Source: Chitinophagales bacterium (GTDB lineage: Bacteria; Bacteroidota; Bacteroidia; Chitinophagales; Chitinophagaceae). Taken from it: a stretch of 64,000 bases of DNA. Below are positions 1-10,285 of the stretch, piece after piece. Numbering within the stretch: position 1 is the first letter of the stretch; each line of letters opens with the position of its first letter. The notes beneath the pieces are model-generated. The model saw nothing but the letters and a program-made list of their open reading frames with translations. It made no database searches and was not told where the DNA came from. Both the position numbers and the translations under genes were made by a program. The stretch covers positions 173,899 through 237,898 of the forward strand of contig JAFLBM010000004.1 of NCBI GenBank assembly GCA_017303455.1. The letters run 5' to 3'.

Positions 1-765
1 AAAGAAATGAAAATGGAGCTGCCTTCTGTAATGGGCTTTGAAGCCATCACGGGTAAAGGAATATTTGGCATAATTGACAGAAAGAATATGATGGTAGTAA
101 GCCCAGGCTATCTGCAGGGAAAATTTACTTTCTTAACAAAAGAAGAAGTAGTAAAAGCTGAGGAGACACTTGTATTTGTATTAATTGATGATGATATTGC
201 CGGTTCAATTGCCCTGGCTGATGAAATAAGACCAGAATCAGCAGAAGCTATAAAGACCTTACATGAAAACAATATTAAGACCATATTGCTCACAGGCGAT
301 AATGCAACTGTGGCAAAAGGTGTATGTGAGCGGCTGGGCATGGACAGTTTTATTGCTGAAGTATTACCGCATCAGAAGTTAGAAAAAATTAAAGAACTGC
401 AAAGCCAGGGTGAATTTGTTGCTATGACAGGTGATGGTGTAAATGATGCACCTGCATTGGCACAGGCCAATGTAGGTATTGCAGTTGGTTCAGGTTCTGA
501 TATCGCCGCCGAAACAGCAGGGATAGTACTGGTAAACAGTAACCCGAAAGATGTTGTTTCACTCATTCAGTTTGGTAAAGCCACTTACAGAAAGATGATT
601 CAGAATTTGATTTGGGCAACCGGGTATAATGTAGTGGCTTTACCATTGGCGGCAGGTGTATTGTATAAAATGGGAATCTTGCTAAGTCCTGCTGCAGGAG
701 CTGTACTCATGAGTGTAAGCACAGTTGTTGTAGCCATTAATGCAAGTTTGTTGAAAGTAAAATAA
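1..765 (+). CDS. P1B-type metal-exporting ATPase, CopB-like (C-terminal part, cut by window edge)
   Basis: The visible 254 residues are the C-terminal end of a P-type ATPase. The reading frame is open to the left edge, so the first ATG at 7 is probably internal. Seen: the TGDGVNDAP hinge of the phosphorylation domain, the preceding LLTGDNA segment, and the last membrane segments with ATGYN and MSVSTVVVAINA. The last two motifs resemble the CopB (P1B-3) subgroup, which exports copper or silver, rather than the CopA form. The phosphorylated DKTG motif and the metal-binding N-terminus lie outside the window. The gene is followed by a His-rich lipoprotein and a TlpA-like protein, which fits a metal-handling cargo cluster. 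Family assignment is firm; metal specificity is inferred. Confidence 0.93.
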   Translation, partial: KEMKMELPSVMGFEAITGKGIFGIIDRKNMMVVSPGYLQGKFTFLTKEEVVKAEETLVFVLIDDDIAGSIALADEIRPESAEAIKTLHENNIKTILLTGDNATVAKGVCERLGMDSFIAEVLPHQKLEKIKELQSQGEFVAMTGDGVNDAPALAQANVGIAVGSGSDIAAETAGIVLVNSNPKDVVSLIQFGKATYRKMIQNLIWATGYNVVALPLAAGVLYKMGILLSPAAGAVLMSVSTVVVAINASLLKVK

Positions 766-828
766 AAAATTTTACCGTAACATATAATGCTATTGTATCA
801 AAAATAAACCAATCTTAAAACTAACAAC

Positions 829-1308
829 ATGAAAACAACATGCTTTTTACTTCTGACTATTATTTTGTTTAGTAGCTGTGGCAAAAATAGTTCATCAAAA
901 GAAACCATCGGGCAAGATGATGTTTCCGCTACCACCGGCATGACAAATGAGCAATTATCAATGCGTCAGGCAGTAACCAATCTTGCAGTGGCACAGAATT
1001 CAGGTCAGCGGCATCATTGGGACAGCATATACCACCATCATGATTCTTTATTCTGGCATCACCATAATAATTACCATCACAATACTTATACGCATGATGA
1101 CCATAGCCATCAGTGGGTGCCTTATGACCCTGCCATAAATCATTCGCACCACTACCACCATCCCTACCCCGGTCATCTCAATGATTCATTGATTACTGTA
1201 TTGAATAATCATCATCATACTAATTGCGAGCATCACCCTGGCCACCATATTTGTCATCACCACACAATGGATTCATTACATCATGTACATAACCTGCACC
1301 ATCCATAA
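829..1308 (+). CDS. His-rich lipoprotein, probable periplasmic metal-binding protein
   Basis: A 159-aa protein with a lipoprotein signal peptide: hydrophobic stretch, then lipobox LFSSC with lipidated Cys near residue 17. After a short linker, the C-terminal 100 residues contain more than 30 histidines, mostly as HH and HHH clusters separated by Asp, Asn, Pro and Tyr, with two cysteines near the end. Such composition is typical of metal buffers or sponges. It lies 63 bp after the CopB-like ATPase and 27 bp before a TlpA-like gene, so a role in binding copper, zinc or nickel outside the inner membrane is likely. No catalytic domain is visible. Function is inferred from composition and neighbours; no family name is recognised. 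Confidence 0.85.
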   Translation: MKTTCFLLLTIILFSSCGKNSSSKETIGQDDVSATTGMTNEQLSMRQAVTNLAVAQNSGQRHHWDSIYHHHDSLFWHHHNNYHHNTYTHDDHSHQWVPYDPAINHSHHYHHPYPGHLNDSLITVLNNHHHTNCEHHPGHHICHHHTMDSLHHVHNLHHP

Positions 1309-1335
1309 TTATCTATAACGAACAAGGATAAAACA

Positions 1336-1845
1336 ATGACCAGCATACAAAATATCGCCTGCATTATTTTACTTGGACTTATGAGCTGTAACAGTGTAAG
1401 TAAAACTAAACCTGTTGTTATTGCCAAACCTGCCCCGGAATTATTTAAAATAAAATTAACTGATTTAAAAGATGAAGCACTTGATTTAAACCAGTATGCA
1501 GGAAAGGTAATCTTTATTAACTTTTGGGCTACCTGGTGCAAACCTTGTCTTCAGGAAATGGCGTCAATTGAAAAAGCCCAAAATATATTGCGAAATGAAA
1601 ACATAGTATTCTTATTGGCTTCCGCCGAAACGGTTGACGAAATTGATGCATTCCGAAAACTACATTCTTACCCATTTAGTTATGTTCAAATACAAAACAG
1701 TGAAGAACTAAATATTGACGGCCTTCCAACAACATTTATCTTTAACAGGAATGGCAAGTTGGTCTTTTCCGAATCAGGCTACCGCAAGTGGGACGATAAG
1801 AGCAACATTGATACCATCCTTAAAATCATAAATACAAATGAATAA
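1336..1845 (+). CDS. TlpA-like thioredoxin-fold lipoprotein
   Basis: This 169-aa protein has a lipoprotein signal (lipobox LMSC, Cys about residue 18) and a thioredoxin fold of the TlpA/ResA type: FINFWATWCKPC contains the redox CxxC at Cys68 and Cys71, and GLPTTFIFN carries the usual cis-Pro segment. Family members reduce or exchange disulfides in the periplasm, often during maturation of cytochromes or copper-binding proteins. Its stop overlaps the start of the next lipoprotein gene by 8 bp, so the two are translationally coupled. The context (CopB-like ATPase, His-rich protein) suggests work on a metal-binding or Cys-containing partner, possibly the downstream propeller protein, which has a CDCC motif. 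That last link is inference. Confidence 0.92.
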   Translation: MTSIQNIACIILLGLMSCNSVSKTKPVVIAKPAPELFKIKLTDLKDEALDLNQYAGKVIFINFWATWCKPCLQEMASIEKAQNILRNENIVFLLASAETVDEIDAFRKLHSYPFSYVQIQNSEELNIDGLPTTFIFNRNGKLVFSESGYRKWDDKSNIDTILKIINTNE

Positions 1846-3064
1846 GTTATTAACTGCTTTATTATTTGCCCTGGCTATATCTTCCTGTAACAATGCTTCA
1901 AAAGATTCTGCAAAAGAAAAAGCTGAACCAATCCAAACTACGAATTTAAAAGAACTACAATCACCTGCTGATACAGCCAGCGCCGAACCTTACCTTTTTA
2001 CCGATAAGAATGGATTGGTGTATTTATCATGGATTGAGAAAAAAATGGGAACGAGTTTTTTGAAAGTTTCTACGTTCACTAATGAGCAATGGTCACAGCC
2101 AATGATAATCAGTTCAGGAGATAACTGGTTTGTTAATTGGGCAGACTATCCGCTTGTGGCTGCGGACGGGGCAAACAATTTAATAGCGCATTATTTGGAA
2201 AAAAGTGAACAGGGTAAATATACATACGATGTAAAAATTACCACCTCAGGTGACGCAGGTAAGACCTGGGGTATTGCTAAAGTTTTGCATAATGATGGCA
2301 AAAAAGCGGAGCATGGTTTTGTTTCGATGATACCATACGGAGATAACTATTTTGTTTCATGGCTGGATGGACGTAATTCAGTAATGGAAGAAGATGGAGG
2401 CCACAGCGAAGGCCATCATGGTCAAATGACAATTAGAGGTGCAGTAATAGATAAGCAAGGAAATAAATCAAACGAATGGGAACTTGATAACCGGGTATGC
2501 GATTGTTGCCAGACCGCCGCAGCTATTACCGAAAATGGGCCAGTGGTAGTTTACAGGGACAGGTCGGAACAGGAGATAAGAGATATGTCAATTGTAAGGC
2601 TTATTGATGGCAAATGGACAACCCCTAAACCAATCTTTGCCGATAACTGGAAAATTGAGGGATGCCCGGTAAACGGCCCCAGGATTGATGCCATTGGTAA
2701 TAGTATGGCAGTGGCATGGTTCACATCACCCGATAAGAATGCACAGGTAAATATTGTTTTTTCCAAAGATGGCGGTGCCACATTCAATAGCCCGTTACGC
2801 ATAGATGAAGGAAAAGGAATTGGCCGTGTAGATGTAGTGATGCTGGATGAAAATACTGCCGTTGTAAGCTGGATGGAGGGGTCTGTAATAAAAGCTGTAA
2901 AGGCATATAACAATGGCAAAAAAGAACCTTCATTTATAGTGGCCGCTTCAGCAGAATCGAGGTCAAGCGGTTTTCCGCAGATGACAAAATCGGGGACTAA
3001 TTTAATTTTTTCATGGACGGATGACAAAAGTAAATCAATTAAAGTAGCAAGCTTTTCACTATAA
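1838..3064 (+). CDS. Sialidase-like beta-propeller lipoprotein with CDCC motif
   Basis: A 408-aa lipoprotein (lipobox ISSC, Cys17). Asp-box repeats typical of sialidase-type six-bladed propellers are visible: SGDAGKTW near residues 137-144 and SKDGGATF in the C-terminal third; WLDGRN and VYRDRSEQEIRD also fit exo-sialidase-like folds. Unusual are a His-rich loop (GGHSEGHHGQM, about 187-197) and a tight Cys cluster CDCC at about 221-224, which could bind metal or be a substrate of the TlpA protein whose gene overlaps this one. A true sialidase needs an arginine triad that I cannot confirm, so the enzymatic label should be treated as a fold assignment. With the three genes before it, it forms a metal-associated cargo cluster. 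Confidence 0.8.
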   Translation: MNKLLTALLFALAISSCNNASKDSAKEKAEPIQTTNLKELQSPADTASAEPYLFTDKNGLVYLSWIEKKMGTSFLKVSTFTNEQWSQPMIISSGDNWFVNWADYPLVAADGANNLIAHYLEKSEQGKYTYDVKITTSGDAGKTWGIAKVLHNDGKKAEHGFVSMIPYGDNYFVSWLDGRNSVMEEDGGHSEGHHGQMTIRGAVIDKQGNKSNEWELDNRVCDCCQTAAAITENGPVVVYRDRSEQEIRDMSIVRLIDGKWTTPKPIFADNWKIEGCPVNGPRIDAIGNSMAVAWFTSPDKNAQVNIVFSKDGGATFNSPLRIDEGKGIGRVDVVMLDENTAVVSWMEGSVIKAVKAYNNGKKEPSFIVAASAESRSSGFPQMTKSGTNLIFSWTDDKSKSIKVASFSL

Positions 3065-3133
3065 TTGGGTTTGCCTTTACTACATACTAAGGGTGCAATA
3101 ACAACAATGGGTTTGAGAAACCTGGCGAGAGAT

Positions 3134-6100
3134 TTATATCCTCATCCCTTTACTTTTTTTCTCAACTGATTCTTTTTTTGGTAGAAGCGTTTTTTCAATT
3201 TTTATAACAGGGGTTTCTTTAACCCCTTCTTTAGGAGAGCTATGTTCCTCACCCGCTAATTGTTTTTTCTGAATTTTTATGGTGATTTCTCTTTCAAGGT
3301 TGGCTACTTCTTTTTTAAGCTGTGCCAATTCAGATTCTTTCTCAAAAGGCTTTGCCACTAATAGTTCAAGCATTGGAATATTATGTTCCAGTTCTTTACA
3401 ATTCTTTTCATACTTTTCTTTTAGCGCATCCACCCTGTCTATACAATTTAAAAAATGCCGGGCAGCCAATTTAGGATTATCAGTATTAAGATGTCCCTGG
3501 TTCCAGGTGTATTTTATACCGGTTGCCTGGCTTTCGGCGTAGAACGTATTTTGGTAGCGATATTCAAACATGCTGTTGTTTTCATAAGTTTCTTTCTGGC
3601 GACGTATCATGCAATCAAAACCATACAGGCTGCCGACTTTAAGGCTATCATCTTCACCGGGCTTAGGTTTCCAGTTAAGTGATAGTTGAATAAGATGGAT
3701 GCCGATGGCTTCTGCTGTTGTGGCAGGGCAATCTTTTATTTGCACCGGATTTGATTTAGTGCCGTCTTTTTCAAAGGCTAATACTTTATTATAAGCCGAT
3801 TCGTCTGTGGCTAATTTTGTGAGAGTTTGCATTGTTGTTTCTTTATCCCTTTGCATATTCTCCAACTGAAACCGTGACCGGATTACTTCTTTATGATGGG
3901 CATTGCGGAGACTTTCCAACACAGCTATCTTCTTTTCCATTTTTGATTTTTCCAGCAGTGTTGTATCACCGGATAAAATGGCGATGTATTCTGAAAAGTT
4001 CATCCCACTCTTTTCATCAATGCTGCCCTCGTCAATCGTCCGCACATTCAGTTCGCAGTTTTTCATCTGGCTGATAAAAGTTTGTTTATTCTTCAGCAAA
4101 TTGAATTTGTAATTATCTAATGATTGCTCAACTGCATAAATGAAGTTCTGCACTTTGTTATCGTAGTTTTCTTTTGCCAGCTTGTTTCCCTGCCTGGCAC
4201 CACGGCCGTTACGTTGTTCCAGCTCTGATGGCTTCCAGGGAATATCAAGGTGGTGCATTGCTACAACTTTTGCCTGTACATTTAAACCAGTACCTGCTTT
4301 CTCTGTACTGCCCAGCAAAATCCGTATTTCACCATTATTCATTTTCCGGAACAGTTCTGGCTTTTGCCTGTCTGTCCAGTCATGAATGAAAGTAATTTTG
4401 TTAGCAGGAATATCAAAATCTGTAACCAGTTTTTCTTTTAACGCATCATAAATATTAAACTCATTGGGCTTAGGTGTACCAATATCGCTAAACACAATTT
4501 GTGTTCCCCTGCTTTCAATACTTTCATTATAGACTTCAGCAATCTTTCTTGCACAAACATTTACTTTATGATTAGGATGGTCTTCATATAAAGAAGAATC
4601 TATCAGCCGCATATCAGCCGCCATTTTCTTTGCATAATTTGTAGCTATGAGCATTCGGCCTCTGTCTTCTTCATCTGTTAAAGGTGGCCTTCCAATTAAA
4701 GAGCCATCACCAGTTTTAGCAAACTGCATCAGTTTCTTAATAAATTCTCGCTGGTCTGGTGTGGGTGGAATATTGACTAATTGTTCAGCCAATTCAGGTT
4801 TATCCAAATTGATATGTTTGGCAGTTTTATAATCGGTGATTTCATTATAAAACAAAGCCAGTTCCGGCACTTTTATAAAATGACGGAAACGTTCCTTCGC
4901 AATGATTTCATTGGTAACAGAAAATTCAAAGTCAACAGTCTTCTTTGCGAATACTGCTGCCCAGCCATCAAAATTTTCAATACGTTGCCGTTCCATTTCA
5001 TTTGGCCGCAGGTATTTAAACAACAAATACATTTCTGTAAGGCTGTTGCTAATGGGTGTGCCGGATAAAAACGTTACACATAAATCACTCCTGAATTTTT
5101 CCTGCAAGGTTCTCACAGCAAAGAGCATATTCAAAGCCTTTTGGCTTCCCTGCTGGTTGCCCAATCCTGCTACACGGTCATGCCTTGTGGTAAAAGTGAG
5201 GTTCTTAAATTTATGTGCCTCATCAACAAACAAATGGTCAATACCTAATTCCTTGAAGTTGATACCGGCATCTTTCTTTTCGTCAATGGCTTTTCTTAAC
5301 TCTTGCAATTTTACTCCCAGGTTTGTTTTGCGTATCTCCAAACCTTTCAACATTCGCCGGGAAATTTCGCCACCCATATCTTTAATGGTGTACAAATCTC
5401 TTTCGATGTTATCTAATTCTGCCTGAAATATCTGCCGTTGTATTTCCGGGCTTTGAGGAATTTTTCCAAACTGGTCATGCGTAAGTAAAATACAATCCCA
5501 GTTGTTGTTTTTTATTTCATGAAAGAGCCGCAACCGTTTGGTTGGAGTAAAATCATTTTCACCCGGAGCCAGTATCCTTGCATTGGGATAAGCTTTGCGA
5601 TAGGTTTCTGCAATCTGGTTAACATTTGCCTTTAAAGCAAGTATCATCGGTTTATTGGCAACACCCAGCCGTTTCATTTCATAAGAAGCCACAACCATCG
5701 TCAATGTTTTTCCCAAACCAACTTCATGGTCAATCAATGCTCCACGATTTTGTATGATACGCCAAACCGAATTTTTCTGCGAACTGTATAAATCATCTAT
5801 ACCCAATCTTCTTTTATCCAAATTGGGAAACTGCAAATGGCTTCCATCATATTCTCTCAGTACATAACAATTAAAAGTATCATTGTACAGATTAACCAAT
5901 TCAGTCTTGTCTGCTTCGGGCAATTCCTTCAGCCATTCTACAAAATTGCTTCTGATGGTTTCTACTTTTTGATGCCCCAATTGAATGGCATCATTGTCAG
6001 GCACCCGGATAGTTTTATCGCCTACATCAACCTCATAAGAAAAGAAGGGAGTGGTATTTTCCAACGCATGTTCTAATAATTTATCGCCAAACATCCGTCT

Positions 6101-8623
6101 GCCATCTTTCGGCTGCACGGCATATTCCTGGTCAATCTTTGCATTGCTGGATGATACCTTTACTTTAAATGTATCGACAGAAGCGAAATAGGTTACCTCA
6201 GTATTTAACTCAAAAATGTGCGATGCAAAACGGTTGTAATAATCAAGCGGTATCCATCTTTCACCCAAGTTAAAATCCAGCAATTCAAAAGGTATTTTCT
6301 CTGGCTGTACTTTTTCTAATGCCTGCAGGCTTCTTAGTAATTGTGCATTCTCCGAATTTTTATTTACTACTTCAGTAGCTATACGCCATTTGCTTACCAC
6401 ATTACCACTTAATAACTGGTCGGCTGTTTCCCACTCATTGTTTAAAGGGTTTAAGTAGATATGATTGCCCAATGCTGTAATAGCTTCCTCTTCTGTAGAG
6501 TCAGTGGCGGCAGCAATAAATTCCATATCTACCTTGCCTTTATCATTCAGGCTTTTTGCCAATGCTTCCAGCGGATTAGCCGTGTGAAATGCTTCTTGCT
6601 TTTGTACTAATGACTGTGTGAGTATATCTGCTTTTACAAATTGTTCGCCTTCCTTTCTTTCTAAAGATGCCAGCATTGTCAAACCAAATGCCTCATCCTT
6701 TAATATGCGTTGCTTATTTGTGTTTGAATTTAACAACCCATGGCCCCTGGTTAAAGCATCATACGACTCATTCAATTCCTTTCTTAGCTTGGGGAACTCA
6801 ATCTTTTCAGTTAGTTCTTTATCTGCCAATAACAAATACCTGTCTCTTACCAATGTGTATTGCTGATAAAATGCTAAATCTTTTTTATCGTAAATGCTGG
6901 GGAGAAAAACAGGTTTATCTTTTTCACCAGTAAGAAATGAAACAAAACCAACCCGGTTTTTGTGTACAATTAAAGTGGCCTCTTTATGATAAGGGTTGAC
7001 ATCTTTTATAATGTCATCTTCTTCAGTCCCCAATGAGATATGAAAAACCGACTCACCTTCATTATAAAATTCGTGGCCATATTGTTTTAGTAAATTGGAA
7101 AGTGCTTTTAATTCATTTTGAAAAGCTGCCGCATTCATCCAGTTGGCTCCAAATTGTAGCTCATCGAAATTTGAATAAAGTTTGTAAGCATACTGCTTAA
7201 AGGCGATAGATTTGGCCGTGAGCATTACAATACCTTCATGCTCCGGGTTGTCTTTTGTTTTGATGATATTAAGGAGTCTTGCAGTTTTCTTATCTACCAC
7301 AGTAGCATCAAGAGGATTGATATAAGCCATTGCCCGATTTATGTTTGCTGCCGGAGCAATATCAAACAATCCTAACTGTACAGAATTGTTATCGGCAATA
7401 TTTTCAGGAATGGGCAAATAAGTTAACTGTTTGCCTGTAAGCTTTGGCTTTATGGTTAATTCCTGTTCAAACGATTTTTTATTGAACCGTTTTCTTAAAC
7501 CATCCACAATAGTTGCAGACAACTTACCCTCAATTCCATTGATATTACCTTTTTGCCAGATAGCTTCAGTAGCTCTGCCGTATTGATTTTTTCCTGGCTT
7601 AATTTCATTGGCGGCAATGATTTCGGGGTGCAGGACGATGTACTGGTTTACATGATATTCGCCAAATTCATTTTGCTGTTCAGTTGTCTGAATCAAGTTT
7701 TGTTCATGGGTTGTTATATCTTTTTTACCCGTTTGTTTTTGCACAATTAGCAGATGTGATGGTGCTTCTGTGTTACCAGTATCTTTCATCAGGTTATCCG
7801 GTAATACAGAAAGGCTGATAAAATTTGAATTGTGAAAAAGATATTCTCTGGCTGGTTTATTGGATGGACTGTTTAGGAACGCATCGGTCGTTACATAGGC
7901 AAGCAAGCCGCCTTCTTTAATTTTATCAAGTCCTTTTGCAAAAAAATAGTTATGTATTTTGCCAGAAATATTTTCATCCGGATATTTTTCATCAAGTACT
8001 TTGAAATTACCAAACGGGATATTGCTTACAATTAAATCACTGCTGCCATTTTCATCATTGCTGGTGTTTTCAAACCCTGTCACCTGCACGGTAACAGGAA
8101 CGGGTATCGAACTACTAAGTGCAGTCAATACCCGTCCCGTCAGTATATCTTTTTCTATGGCTGTAATATTTTGTAAGGATGGAAAAGTATTTACAGCCTG
8201 AGCACTAAAAACCCCGGCGCCGCTGCTGGGTTCATACAGGTTTTTGGGTTCAATACCCTGTTTCTTTAATTCAGTAAACAGAACTTTGGGAATAATCTCC
8301 GGAGTGTAAAATGCTGTAAGGATACTGTTACGTAACGAATCAATTGTATCCTTGTATTCCTTTTCGCTTAGATGCTGTTGCAACAAATGGTGCAACTCAA
8401 TAATATCAGCATACAATGCCAGGTCTGCTTTGGTTGCATTGAGTTTAACCCATTCATCTTTTGGCGCATTAGGAAACAGTATGGCTTTCAATCCGCCAAA
8501 ACCAGAATACTGCCGCAGAGATTGCACCTGTTCATCAGAAAGTTTTTGTCGCTGATTGTATTCAAGTGCAACCCTGATTGCAGCAATATTATCCTTCAGC
8601 TTTTGTTGGCTGTTGTAACTCAT
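3134..8623 (-). CDS. Giant N6-adenine methyltransferase / SNF2-type helicase fusion
   Basis: An 1829-aa fusion. The N-terminal part is a Class I DNA methyltransferase: the SAM-binding motif EPSSGAG lies near residues 131-137 and the catalytic NIPF (an NPPY variant) near 201-204. The middle and C-terminal parts are a superfamily 2 helicase: Walker A GLGKT near 965, DEAH near 1133, SGTPISNS, and motif [11 protein letters not shown] near 1473. A charged coiled-coil tail with Lys-rich end closes the protein. Proteins of this layout are common on Bacteroidota conjugative elements and resemble phage antirestriction factors of the DarB type. The role is probably modification or protection of transferred DNA. 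Its start overlaps the preceding 162-aa gene by 35 bp, so the two are co-transcribed. Confidence 0.92.
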   Translation of the reverse strand: MSYNSQQKLKDNIAAIRVALEYNQRQKLSDEQVQSLRQYSGFGGLKAILFPNAPKDEWVKLNATKADLALYADIIELHHLLQQHLSEKEYKDTIDSLRNSILTAFYTPEIIPKVLFTELKKQGIEPKNLYEPSSGAGVFSAQAVNTFPSLQNITAIEKDILTGRVLTALSSSIPVPVTVQVTGFENTSNDENGSSDLIVSNIPFGNFKVLDEKYPDENISGKIHNYFFAKGLDKIKEGGLLAYVTTDAFLNSPSNKPAREYLFHNSNFISLSVLPDNLMKDTGNTEAPSHLLIVQKQTGKKDITTHEQNLIQTTEQQNEFGEYHVNQYIVLHPEIIAANEIKPGKNQYGRATEAIWQKGNINGIEGKLSATIVDGLRKRFNKKSFEQELTIKPKLTGKQLTYLPIPENIADNNSVQLGLFDIAPAANINRAMAYINPLDATVVDKKTARLLNIIKTKDNPEHEGIVMLTAKSIAFKQYAYKLYSNFDELQFGANWMNAAAFQNELKALSNLLKQYGHEFYNEGESVFHISLGTEEDDIIKDVNPYHKEATLIVHKNRVGFVSFLTGEKDKPVFLPSIYDKKDLAFYQQYTLVRDRYLLLADKELTEKIEFPKLRKELNESYDALTRGHGLLNSNTNKQRILKDEAFGLTMLASLERKEGEQFVKADILTQSLVQKQEAFHTANPLEALAKSLNDKGKVDMEFIAAATDSTEEEAITALGNHIYLNPLNNEWETADQLLSGNVVSKWRIATEVVNKNSENAQLLRSLQALEKVQPEKIPFELLDFNLGERWIPLDYYNRFASHIFELNTEVTYFASVDTFKVKVSSSNAKIDQEYAVQPKDGRRMFGDKLLEHALENTTPFFSYEVDVGDKTIRVPDNDAIQLGHQKVETIRSNFVEWLKELPEADKTELVNLYNDTFNCYVLREYDGSHLQFPNLDKRRLGIDDLYSSQKNSVWRIIQNRGALIDHEVGLGKTLTMVVASYEMKRLGVANKPMILALKANVNQIAETYRKAYPNARILAPGENDFTPTKRLRLFHEIKNNNWDCILLTHDQFGKIPQSPEIQRQIFQAELDNIERDLYTIKDMGGEISRRMLKGLEIRKTNLGVKLQELRKAIDEKKDAGINFKELGIDHLFVDEAHKFKNLTFTTRHDRVAGLGNQQGSQKALNMLFAVRTLQEKFRSDLCVTFLSGTPISNSLTEMYLLFKYLRPNEMERQRIENFDGWAAVFAKKTVDFEFSVTNEIIAKERFRHFIKVPELALFYNEITDYKTAKHINLDKPELAEQLVNIPPTPDQREFIKKLMQFAKTGDGSLIGRPPLTDEEDRGRMLIATNYAKKMAADMRLIDSSLYEDHPNHKVNVCARKIAEVYNESIESRGTQIVFSDIGTPKPNEFNIYDALKEKLVTDFDIPANKITFIHDWTDRQKPELFRKMNNGEIRILLGSTEKAGTGLNVQAKVVAMHHLDIPWKPSELEQRNGRGARQGNKLAKENYDNKVQNFIYAVEQSLDNYKFNLLKNKQTFISQMKNCELNVRTIDEGSIDEKSGMNFSEYIAILSGDTTLLEKSKMEKKIAVLESLRNAHHKEVIRSRFQLENMQRDKETTMQTLTKLATDESAYNKVLAFEKDGTKSNPVQIKDCPATTAEAIGIHLIQLSLNWKPKPGEDDSLKVGSLYGFDCMIRRQKETYENNSMFEYRYQNTFYAESQATGIKYTWNQGHLNTDNPKLAARHFLNCIDRVDALKEKYEKNCKELEHNIPMLELLVAKPFEKESELAQLKKEVANLEREITIKIQKKQLAGEEHSSPKEGVKETPVIKIEKTLLPKKESVEKKSKGMRI

Positions 8624-9077
8624 TGCTCACATTTTCATTCTCGCTGTTACTCTTCAGGTACTCACTAATCATCCCCGTAATTGCATATTGTATAAACCGG
8701 TTATCCTCATTTTCTATAGAGAATTTTAAATCCTCAAATACAGGTTCACAATAACCAATCATATTTATGATTTCATGCTGAAGCAGCCCGGATTCGGTAA
8801 GAGAGTTATAGTTTGCTTCAAATTCCTGTTCCAGCAGGTTAAGAATATAATTATAGCGGGAAGGCCGGAACTCAACTGTTGCCTCCGTTAAGCATCTTTC
8901 AATAATTATATATTCGGGTTGCTTGCCTTTTTTTAATTGCTCAGATAATAGTTGAACACTTTCTGCTTTTTCATACAACCAAGCCCGTAGCTTATCTTCT
9001 GCTTCTAAAGCAAAAAGTAAATCAGGGTTATTGTCCCGTATATATTCCAATAATTTGCTTACCAAAACCTCTTGCAT
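8589..9077 (-). CDS. Hypothetical protein of the element's transfer block
   Basis: A 162-aa protein of unknown function. I chose the ATG at 9077 ([12 protein letters not shown]) because an upstream extension would run into the TraE gene. The protein is acidic, mostly helical by composition, with no signal peptide, membrane segment or recognised motif. It sits 11 bp after the TraE-like gene and overlaps the giant methyltransferase/helicase start by 35 bp, so it belongs to the same transcript and could be a partner or accessory factor for that enzyme. Nothing in the sequence proves this. Confidence 0.7.
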   Translation of the reverse strand: MQEVLVSKLLEYIRDNNPDLLFALEAEDKLRAWLYEKAESVQLLSEQLKKGKQPEYIIIERCLTEATVEFRPSRYNYILNLLEQEFEANYNSLTESGLLQHEIINMIGYCEPVFEDLKFSIENEDNRFIQYAITGMISEYLKSNSENENVSNELQQPTKAEG

Positions 9078-9088
9078 AAAAAATGATT

Positions 9089-9421
9089 TTATACGCCGAA
9101 GAATGAACGGATAACTGTAGCAACAATCACCAGGAACACACAACTGCCAAACCATGCAGCAGCTACTTTGCCAGTATCATGGTCGCCGCTATTCCATTTT
9201 TGATAAACTTTCACTGCACCTATTAAGCCAACTATGGCACCGACAGCATACATCAGGTTGGTGCCCGCAGCAAAATAACTTCTCACTTTAGTATTGGCCT
9301 CATTAATACCTGCGTTACCATCTTGTGCTGCGGCTATCAACGATACCGTCAGGGATAAAGAAATGGCGACCAGTTTGTGCCACTGTTTTTTGCATTGGTG
9401 AAATACTCTTACACTTTTCAT
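9089..9421 (-). CDS. traE: TraE-like conjugative transposon protein (DUF4134)
   Basis: A 110-aa small membrane protein. After a signal peptide ending near AAAQ it has the conserved segment AGINEANTKVRSYF and two hydrophobic helices separated by a short loop (VYQKWNSGDHD), the pattern of the DUF4134/TraE family of Bacteroidota conjugative transposons. TraE proteins are pilin-like or core components of the type IV secretion apparatus. The start is the ATG at 9421; a GTG two codons upstream is less likely. Striking is the isolation: none of the usual neighbours (TraG ATPase, TraJ, TraK, TraM, TraN) is present in the window. It may be a remnant, or a subunit supplied to a helper system. Confidence 0.88.
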   Translation of the reverse strand: MKSVRVFHQCKKQWHKLVAISLSLTVSLIAAAQDGNAGINEANTKVRSYFAAGTNLMYAVGAIVGLIGAVKVYQKWNSGDHDTGKVAAAWFGSCVFLVIVATVIRSFFGV

Positions 9422-9457
9422 ACACACTATGTTTTTAATAATTGATTTTGAAAAAAA

Positions 9458-9513
9458 GCTTCATTGTACCCTTCCCTATAATTACTAACCCATCCATCAC
9501 TGTACAATGAAGC
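9458..9513 (-). terminator. Long-stem terminator after the 156-aa gene
   Basis: A perfect 12-bp inverted repeat, GCTTCATTGTAC at 9458-9469 and GTACAATGAAGC at 9502-9513, with a 32-nt loop. On the minus strand it is followed by seven T residues, as in an intrinsic terminator. It lies just downstream of the minus-strand gene 9525-9995 and would separate it from traE. The large loop is unusual. Confidence 0.7.
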
Positions 9514-9524
9514 ATAAGTTTATG

Positions 9525-9995
9525 TTAAGTCCATATTGACAATAAATCAGCTTCCTTAATTAAACCGGGAAACTTCTCATTGACTTGAGTAAACACTATC
9601 GTTGAAATCTCACTTCTGCAATCAGCATTTTTCAGGGCCGGGTATTTGGAAACGATTAATTGCATTGAAAATAGCAGCTCCGGCTTTGGCATATTAGGCT
9701 CAGCACTGCTGGTAAATGCCTGAACTTCGTCGGCAAAAGCCTGCACCAAAGGAGAGATATCGGCTTCCAGTGTTGTTTTTGGAAGATAGTTTTCAGGCTT
9801 TTCAATAGGCTTGAAATGCTGAAGTCCCTCATCAGCTGGTATAAATATTTTTTCATTCTCAACCTTCCTGATTCCTATTAGACCTAATATTTCCCAGCGA
9901 TAATATTTAAAGCCAACAAAGCAATAATATAACAGCAGCAAAGTGATTAATCCGGCTATGTACTGATTCCATGAAATTGAACTAAGCATAAACAA
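9525..9995 (-). CDS. Hypothetical membrane-anchored protein
   Basis: A 156-aa protein with one hydrophobic segment near the N-terminus (about residues 10-30, rich in Leu and Tyr), so probably a single-pass inner-membrane protein with a cytoplasmic or periplasmic C-terminal domain of about 120 residues. The soluble part is acidic and Pro-rich in its middle. No family is recognised. Two in-frame ATGs (9995 and 9989) could start it. Its position next to traE and its own terminator suggest an accessory transfer protein of the element; this is inferred from location alone. Confidence 0.65.
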   Translation of the reverse strand: MFMLSSISWNQYIAGLITLLLLYYCFVGFKYYRWEILGLIGIRKVENEKIFIPADEGLQHFKPIEKPENYLPKTTLEADISPLVQAFADEVQAFTSSAEPNMPKPELLFSMQLIVSKYPALKNADCRSEISTIVFTQVNEKFPGLIKEADLLSIWT

Positions 9996-10091
9996 TATTT
10001 TATTCTGCTTAGGTAATTATCAAATACATGACCATAAATACCGGTAAAGTAGTAAGAGAGGTAGGACAAACGGATAATGACTTACCAAAAA

Positions 10092-10119
10092 GAAAGCCGA
10101 AGTAAAACTCCGGCTTTCA
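10092..10119 (-). terminator. Intrinsic terminator of the 49-aa gene
   Basis: An inverted repeat with arms GAAAGCCG and CGGCTTTC and a 12-nt loop. Read on the minus strand it is followed by a run of five T residues. It lies four bases after the stop of the minus-strand small gene 10124-10273 and supports that gene being expressed. Confidence 0.75.
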
Positions 10120-10123
10120 AGAA

Positions 10124-10273
10124 TCACTTTCCTTTCTTAGCTCCGTGGTTGGGGTTCATTTGCTTTCCCCGGTTACCCTGATTCTGGGCATGTTGTTTAT
10201 TTTGCCCTTGTGTTCCTTTGTTCGCATTCTGCTGATTGGAACTGTTATCAGCAGGTTTGATGTTGTTTGCCAT
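10124..10273 (-). CDS. Small Asn/Gln/Lys-rich protein, 49 aa
   Basis: A 49-residue reading frame from ATG at 10273 to TGA at 10124. It begins MANNIKPADNSSNQQN and ends in a basic tail, NPNHGAKKGK. Composition is extremely polar (Asn, Gln, Lys, Gly), with no hydrophobic core, so it is probably disordered. It starts 12 bp after the stop of the LytTR-like gene and is followed within four bases by a strong intrinsic terminator, which argues that it is a real gene at the end of an operon. Function unknown; the basic tail might bind nucleic acid. Confidence 0.6.
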   Translation of the reverse strand: MANNIKPADNSSNQQNANKGTQGQNKQHAQNQGNRGKQMNPNHGAKKGK

Positions 10274-10285
10274 TTTGAGATTATT

